Source: Gammaproteobacteria bacterium (GTDB lineage Bacteria > Pseudomonadota > Gammaproteobacteria > CAJXQU01). Taken from it: 50,347 nucleotides of DNA. Of the stretch, positions 46,163-50,347 are shown piece by piece. The translations under genes were made by a program, and so were the position numbers. The stretch is from the NCBI GenBank assembly GCA_026984775.1, contig JALSRM010000045.1, positions 1 through 50,347 of the forward strand. Reading direction: 5' to 3'. Numbering within the stretch: position 1 is the first letter of the stretch; the number at the start of each line of letters is the position of its first letter. The notes beneath the pieces were generated by a model, which did no database searches, was not told the origin of the DNA, and worked only from the letters and a program-made list of their open reading frames with translations.

Positions 46163-46699
46163 ATGGACGACGAAAGCCTGATGATCAAATATCGGGAGGG
46201 TGACGCAAAGGCGTTTGAACGGTTGTACGAGCGTCACAAAGGCCCTCTGTTTCGCTATATCTACCGCCAGACTAACGATTCTTCTGTGGCCGAGGATCTG
46301 TTTCAGGAGATCTGGATAAACCTTATTCGCTCTCGTGAACGTTATAGACAAACAGCGAAGTTTTCAACCTATCTGTTCCGGATTGCACATAACCGTTTGA
46401 TTGATTATTACCGAAGTCAAAAAAATGCCATTCCAGCGTCTTATCAAGATGATCCGGAACTTATACATACGGATAGCCGTGATCAACCCGAACATCAGGC
46501 CGTGATAGATGGACAGATTGAGAATCTTCTGGAGTTGGTGCAAAAATTACCCGAAGCCCAGCGTGAAGCCTTCATACTGAAGGAAGAAAGTGGTCTGACG
46601 CTGGAGGAGATTGCAGAAGTTACACAGAGCAATCGGGAGACGGTCAAAAGCCGGTTACGATATGCATTCCAAAAGCTTCGCAGCGGTATGAAAGAATAG
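46163..46699 (+). CDS. ECF-type RNA polymerase sigma factor
   Basis: This 178-residue sigma-70-family protein has only regions 2 and 4. Sigma2 (about 10-90) shows AEDLFQEIWINLIRSRERY and FSTYLFRIAHNRLIDYYR. Sigma4 (about 125-175) shows LPEAQREAFILKEESGLTLEEIAEV, then NRETVKSRLRYAFQKL. ATG 46163 fits the family opening (DDESLMIKYREGDAKAFERLY). The bases before it lack a clear ribosome site, and a TATACT box at 46151-46156 lies so close that a very short leader is possible. The next gene, 5 bp on, is the likely anti-sigma partner. Confidence 0.9.
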   Translation: MDDESLMIKYREGDAKAFERLYERHKGPLFRYIYRQTNDSSVAEDLFQEIWINLIRSRERYRQTAKFSTYLFRIAHNRLIDYYRSQKNAIPASYQDDPELIHTDSRDQPEHQAVIDGQIENLLELVQKLPEAQREAFILKEESGLTLEEIAEVTQSNRETVKSRLRYAFQKLRSGMKE

Positions 46700-46704
46700 G
46701 ATGG

Positions 46705-47439
46705 ATGATGGACCAGAACGATAACAAAGAATTCGAATCCTACCTGAAGGGTGATTCCTGTCTTTCTCGAGCCTATGCACAGCTGGAGAAGCCAGAACCG
46801 TCTACGCAAGTAGAGGCGACTATTTTAGAGGAAGCACGACATGCGGTGAGGAAAGATCAGAGAAAGGGCGTTTGGTTTTTTTCTTCCAGGCTTGACTCCC
46901 CCTTGGGATTGGCGGCTGTAATTATGTTATGTGTCAGTGTGGTACTTCTCTTGTCTCAGCAGCAAGGTATGGAAGAGGATGTAATTGATTCTGGGTTGGA
47001 ACACCTCAAAGAAGACAAGCCTTCCAGAGATTCTTCCATTCCATATGCAGAGGCGGAAAAAAATACATTGTTGAGAGAGGGAAAACTGAAAACTGACAGC
47101 GGTGACATGACAGAAACAAGAAAAAGAGCCATGTCACCAGCTATTTCGACATCTGTACCTGAACGGCACCGGCAGACAAGCATAATTGCTCCTGAGAATG
47201 TGTCTGTGCAAGGGTTTGAAACTGCAAAGGAGATCTCTACAGTAGCGTCTGGGAACGATGCAGTTGCTGACTATTCATCACCTGACAAGCTGGTTTCGGC
47301 AATCAGAGAGATGATTGGGAGAGGAAGGTTGGATGATGCAAAAAAGCTTTATCACCGGTTTCTGAAACAGTTCCCTGATCAACCGGTTTCAGAATGGTTT
47401 TCTGTTGAGGAAAGAGCATTACTCGGCCGTGAGGATTGA
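46705..47439 (+). CDS. Putative membrane-anchored anti-sigma factor / ECF partner
   Basis: This 244-residue bitopic protein has a cytoplasmic N-terminal part (1-67), one transmembrane helix (about 68-84, LGLAAVIMLCVSVVLLL), a long Ser/Thr/Lys-rich periplasmic region, and a C-terminal tail SAIREMIGRGRLDDAKKLYHRFLKQFPDQPV that resembles a TPR-like helix pair. The N-terminal phrase YLKGDSCLSRAYAQLEKPEPS is typical of proteins encoded with this class of ECF sigma factor. No zinc-finger HxxxCxxC motif is visible, so an anti-sigma role is inferred from context. Its 3' end overlaps the convergent gluQ by 61 bp. Confidence 0.72.
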   Translation: MMDQNDNKEFESYLKGDSCLSRAYAQLEKPEPSTQVEATILEEARHAVRKDQRKGVWFFSSRLDSPLGLAAVIMLCVSVVLLLSQQQGMEEDVIDSGLEHLKEDKPSRDSSIPYAEAEKNTLLREGKLKTDSGDMTETRKRAMSPAISTSVPERHRQTSIIAPENVSVQGFETAKEISTVASGNDAVADYSSPDKLVSAIREMIGRGRLDDAKKLYHRFLKQFPDQPVSEWFSVEERALLGRED

Positions 47440-48281
47440 GCTGGGATCCGATCAATGTCCCAGTGCTTCAATCCCCATTCAATGCAGGTTTTGCTCTTCT
47501 CATATTGCAGATCCTGTGGCGGATTCTGCCCAAGGAAAACAAGTGCCAGGTAAAGATAATATCCGGGGGATCTCTTCGTATCTAGAGCGAGTGTACCATT
47601 CGATTTACTCAGCTTTTGGCCTGTTTCATCGGTTGCGACTGGGAGATGTGTGTATTCCAGTTGTGAATATTCCAGAAGTTTCTGAAGGTAGATTTGCCGC
47701 GGCGTCGAATCGAGCAAATCGGCACCACGAACGACTTCCGTAACCCCTTGGCTGGCATCATCTACGACAGTGGCGAGGTGATAGGCCACGAAACCATCAG
47801 CACGTTTGATAATGAAGTCACCAGTTTCCGTTTCCAGTATTTGGCCAAATTCCCCTTGGACTTGATCATGAAATTGAATAAGTTGGTCCGTGGTCCGTAT
47901 GCGCAGAGATCTCGCAGCTCTCTTTGAGGATGGCCCATTACGGCAGGTCCCAGGATACGGAGAACCACTCACCTCCTTTCGGGAACAAGAGCAAGGGTAG
48001 ATCACGCCTTGCTTGATGAACTGTTCGATGATCTCCTGATAGAAGGAAGTTCGACTGCTCTGATATAGAACCTCACCATCCCAAGTGAGGGAGAAATGCT
48101 CGAGTGTACGTAAAATTTCAGCGTCCATGCCAGGAATGGTACGGACAGTATCGAGATCATCGATCCTGATTAACCATTCGCCACCCTTCGATCTGCTATG
48201 GAGAAAACTGCCCAGGGCAGCAATCAGGGAACCAAAATGTAAAGGCCCTGAGGGTGTTGGGGCGAAACGGCCAATGACCAT
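47379..48281 (-). CDS. gluQ: Glutamyl-Q tRNA(Asp) synthetase
   Basis: This 300-residue truncated glutamyl-tRNA synthetase paralogue attaches glutamate to queuosine in tRNA-Asp. It has the class I signature GRFAPTPSGPLHFGSL, zinc-region cysteines in YPCSCSRKEV and PGTCRNG, and the KLSKSNG loop. It lacks the anticodon-binding domain. ATG 48281 begins the standard N terminus. The same window holds queF, another queuosine gene, and dksA lies immediately upstream, as in many gammaproteobacteria. Confidence 0.93.
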   Translation of the reverse strand: MVIGRFAPTPSGPLHFGSLIAALGSFLHSRSKGGEWLIRIDDLDTVRTIPGMDAEILRTLEHFSLTWDGEVLYQSSRTSFYQEIIEQFIKQGVIYPCSCSRKEVSGSPYPGTCRNGPSSKRAARSLRIRTTDQLIQFHDQVQGEFGQILETETGDFIIKRADGFVAYHLATVVDDASQGVTEVVRGADLLDSTPRQIYLQKLLEYSQLEYTHLPVATDETGQKLSKSNGTLALDTKRSPGYYLYLALVFLGQNPPQDLQYEKSKTCIEWGLKHWDIDRIPAQSSRPSNALSSTENHSETG

Positions 48282-48383
48282 GATTATTTCATCAAAGGCA
48301 TTCGTTAAACCATCAAGAAGGCTGTAGTTCAGGACGGTTGGATACTGTGAGATACCCAACCAGGCATTGCCGCCCTCTCGGGG

Positions 48384-49202
48384 TTAACCCATCTGTTTTT
48401 CCTTTATCTCATCAAGTGTTTTACAGTCGATACAGAGGTCTGCCGTGGGTCGTGCCTCGAGTCTGCGAATTCCAATTTCGACACCACAGACATCACAATA
48501 GCCATAATCTCCGGTGTCTATTTTGGCTAAAGAAGAACGGATCTTCTTGATCAGTTTACGTTCTCGGTCACGGGTTCTAAGCTCAAGAGCGAACTCCTCC
48601 TCCTGAGTAGCACGATCACTGGGATCAGAAAAGTTGCTGGCATCATTCTGCATATGATCGACTGTACGATCAACTTCTTCCTGCAACTCCTTAAGCCAGG
48701 CGAGAAGAATACTTCTGAAATGTTCCAGCTGCTCGGGACTCATGTATTCCTCACTTTTCTTTTCCTGGTATGGTTCAAAGTCATTGAAACCAGAAGTAAT
48801 GTCAGATCTTTTGGTGGAAGATTTCTTTTTGGGGGAAACGGTTTGTGTACTCACTGTTTTCTTTTTACTAATCCTTTTGTCCGAGGCTCTCTTTTTTGCA
48901 GCTACTTTCTTCTTGGATACGGACTTTTTCTTTTCCGCTATGGTTTTTTTCTTGGGGGTGCTTTTCTTTTTACTGACCACCTTTTCCTTTGTGGTAGCAG
49001 ACTTTTTGCGAGTGGTCACTTTCTTTTTGGAGACAGCTTTCTTTTTCGCCGCAACCTTTTTCTTTGCAACCGCTTTTTTCTTTTGAGCAGCTAATTTCTT
49101 TTTCGCTACTACTTTCTTTTTACTGGCAATTTTCTTTTTGCCAATGGTTTTTTTCTTGCTTACGGCCTTCTTTTTTGCGACCTTTTTCTTCGCTACTGCC
49201 AC
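48384..49202 (-). CDS. dksA: RNA polymerase-binding factor DksA with a lysine-rich, histone H1-like N-terminal tail
   Basis: In this 272-residue protein, residues ~140-272 are a standard DksA: EPYQEKKSEEYMSPEQL, coiled-coil tip acids D193 and D196 (NFSDPSDRATQEEE), and the zinc finger C236/C239/C257/C260 with IGIRRLEARPTADLCIDC. E. coli DksA is 151 residues. In front are about 135 extra residues made of roughly 17 KKK (or RKK) triads, mostly six residues apart, mixed with Ala, Val, Ser and Thr. This resembles histone H1 C-tails. DksA with ppGpp acts in the secondary channel of RNA polymerase. The tail could bind DNA or RNA. ATG 49202 has a good AGGAGG ribosome site. Confidence 0.95.
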   Translation of the reverse strand: MAVAKKKVAKKKAVSKKKTIGKKKIASKKKVVAKKKLAAQKKKAVAKKKVAAKKKAVSKKKVTTRKKSATTKEKVVSKKKSTPKKKTIAEKKKSVSKKKVAAKKRASDKRISKKKTVSTQTVSPKKKSSTKRSDITSGFNDFEPYQEKKSEEYMSPEQLEHFRSILLAWLKELQEEVDRTVDHMQNDASNFSDPSDRATQEEEFALELRTRDRERKLIKKIRSSLAKIDTGDYGYCDVCGVEIGIRRLEARPTADLCIDCKTLDEIKEKQMG

Positions 49203-49279
49203 CGTAAATTCCTCCTAAACGGAATGAAGCGCGCATTTGTACCAGAATATACCCGTCTGTGCAACGTTGGTAACGTTTT

Positions 49280-50029
49280 TTATTGGATTGCGGAGAGTTG
49301 CTCCTGTTCCCTTGTAAACTGTTCATGCCACATGATGCTTGCACCAGCAACCGCAGCAGGCATGGCAATAAAATTAAGGATTGGAATCAGGGTCATGATC
49401 ATGACAATGAGTCCGAAACCAAGAACCAGCATGCGTTTGTTTTTCAATATTATTCGTCCCTTAGAGAAGTGGCAACCATGATTGCTCATGGGATAGTCCA
49501 TATATTCATGCGCCAGCATCCATGCGCTAAACAGAAACCACAGGAATGGTGCCAATAAATTCAGACCGGGTATCAAAAACAGGAGCAACAGTGGAATGGC
49601 ACGTAAGCCAAAAAACAGCAGTTTTCCAATCTCTGACTGGAGGGAAACGGCAATCTCTTTTGCAATGCTTGAGGGGTTTTGGTTTTTTACCGAATTTTTT
49701 CCGGAGAGTCGCATTTCTACCACCTCAGCAAGCATGCTGTTGAAGGGAGCGCCGAGAAGATTGGCAAACAGGGTGAAGGTAGAGAAGATGACAGCCAGGG
49801 CAAGTAGGGCAAGAACCGGCCAGATGATGTATTCCAGCCAGGAAAGCCAGTCTGGCAGCCACTGATCAATCAAGTTGTCCAGCCAGCCCGATCCAAACCA
49901 GAGTACAGTTGAAAACAGGATGGTGTTGATCAAGAACGGAAAGATTACAAACCGTCTCAGTCTAGGCCTTGTGATCATTTTCAGCCCGGCGACGGCATAG
50001 CTGGCCCCTTTGAAGAAGGAACGGCTCAT
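49280..50029 (-). CDS. cysZ: CysZ-type sulfate permease / EI24 family membrane protein
   Basis: This 249-residue protein has four main hydrophobic stretches (about 25-48, 65-95, 135-160 and 200-235) and the family features FFKGASYAVAGLKMITRPRLRRFVIFP, LLGAPFNSMLAE and HEYMDYPMSNHG. CysZ takes up sulfate for cysteine synthesis. ATG 50029 lies next to the queF stop at 50031-50033, so translational coupling is likely; a longer frame upstream would overlap queF. Confidence 0.87.
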   Translation of the reverse strand: MSRSFFKGASYAVAGLKMITRPRLRRFVIFPFLINTILFSTVLWFGSGWLDNLIDQWLPDWLSWLEYIIWPVLALLALAVIFSTFTLFANLLGAPFNSMLAEVVEMRLSGKNSVKNQNPSSIAKEIAVSLQSEIGKLLFFGLRAIPLLLLFLIPGLNLLAPFLWFLFSAWMLAHEYMDYPMSNHGCHFSKGRIILKNKRMLVLGFGLIVMIMTLIPILNFIAMPAAVAGASIMWHEQFTREQEQLSAIQ

Positions 50030-50030
50030 C

Positions 50031-50347
50031 TCAGGGTAGATTGACCGGTTTAGGTGCTTCCCAGCCGGGTTTACGGTAATCGGAGATAACCTTCGTGTAG
50101 ATCCCGCCACGTACGTTGAAATTCGCGATCAGTCGCAGAAAACGTGGCTGACAGGCATCCACAAGGTCGTTCACGATTTTGTTGGTAACGGCCTCATGGA
50201 ATGCGCCCTTATTACGGAAAGACCAGATGTACAGCTTCAGAGCCTTCAGTTCTATACAATGTTGATCGGGCACATAAGCCAGTTCCAAAGTGGCAAAATC
50301 AGGCTGACCCGTCTTTGGGCACAGGCAGGTAAACTCTGGAATGGTGA
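50031..50347 (-). CDS. queF: NADPH-dependent 7-cyano-7-deazaguanine reductase QueF, 5' part beyond the window
   Basis: The frame is open to the right edge of the window. The visible end begins at the nitrile-reductase catalytic motif [16 protein letters not shown] and continues with [22 protein letters not shown] and FHEAVTNKI, then a final segment ending VNLP. Length and motif place it with the short YkvM-type enzymes. It makes preQ1, a precursor of queuosine, and so connects with gluQ in the same region. Confidence 0.93.
   Translation of the reverse strand, partial: TIPEFTCLCPKTGQPDFATLELAYVPDQHCIELKALKLYIWSFRNKGAFHEAVTNKIVNDLVDACQPRFLRLIANFNVRGGIYTKVISDYRKPGWEAPKPVNLP

Noticed and set aside
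48654-49094. Phe/Leu-rich plus-strand frames opposite dksA
   Set aside because: They are the antisense of AAA/AAG lysine runs (TTT/CTT = Phe/Leu), not a real membrane protein.

Overview
The window looks like a core-chromosome stretch of a gammaproteobacterium. The evidence is gene order that is classical for that class: trpF-trpB-trpA-accD-folC-dedD-cvpA-purF-metZ, metY-rimP-nusA-infB-rbfA-truB-rpsO-pnp, ffs-dnaX-ybaB-recR, M48 protease/orn/nnr/tsaE/amidase, and gluQ beside dksA. A complete-looking acetyl-CoA-forming serine-cycle block (sgaA, mcl, mtkA, mtkB, hpr, ppc, with fhs nearby) points to C1 or glyoxylate assimilation. That suggests a methylotroph, or an autotroph that handles glyoxylate this way. 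No mobile element, CRISPR array or phage gene was seen.

Layout. 1-1650: the 3' part of an NlpD-type murein hydrolase activator, a Crp/Fnr regulator, and a small DUF2892 membrane protein with a Crp/Fnr-like palindrome in its promoter. 1788-4565: 4.5S SRP RNA, dnaX (with an A9G slippery site, an immediate -1 stop and a stem-loop), ybaB and recR. 4678-7110: a NarL/FixJ-type response regulator convergent with a hybrid histidine kinase. 7417-12644: M48 protease, divergent orn, nnr, tsaE and a periplasmic amidase. 12743-21695: tryptophan, fatty-acid, folate, purine and methionine genes. The last gene, metZ, is preceded by a strong match to the SAM-II riboswitch followed by an intrinsic terminator.

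21965-34399: the serine-cycle region. SgaA makes hydroxypyruvate from serine and glyoxylate, Hpr reduces it to glycerate, Ppc forms oxaloacetate, MtkAB activates malate, and Mcl splits malyl-CoA to acetyl-CoA and glyoxylate. Fhs charges formate onto tetrahydrofolate. A LysR regulator follows ppc, then an unknown membrane protein and apt. glyA, glycerate kinase, malate dehydrogenase, mtdA and fch are not in the window.

34400-37204: a hexanucleotide tandem repeat, a DUF945 (YdgA-like) protein, and a convergent soluble Ser/Thr kinase with a degenerate glycine loop. 37367-46131: initiator tRNA with an unusual U1-U72 pair, then the translation/transcription/RNA-decay operon ending in pnp. 46163-47439: an ECF sigma factor and a membrane-anchored putative anti-sigma partner. 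47379-50347 (minus strand): gluQ, dksA with a lysine-rich N-terminal tail of about 135 residues, cysZ and the 3' part of queF.

The most interesting items are the SAM-II/terminator leader of metZ, the dnaX recoding signal, the DksA fusion-like tail, the serine-cycle cluster with its leader structures and a tiny ORF behind a perfect Shine-Dalgarno, the shared CCCAAATGGGGGAT element, and the Crp/Fnr palindrome.
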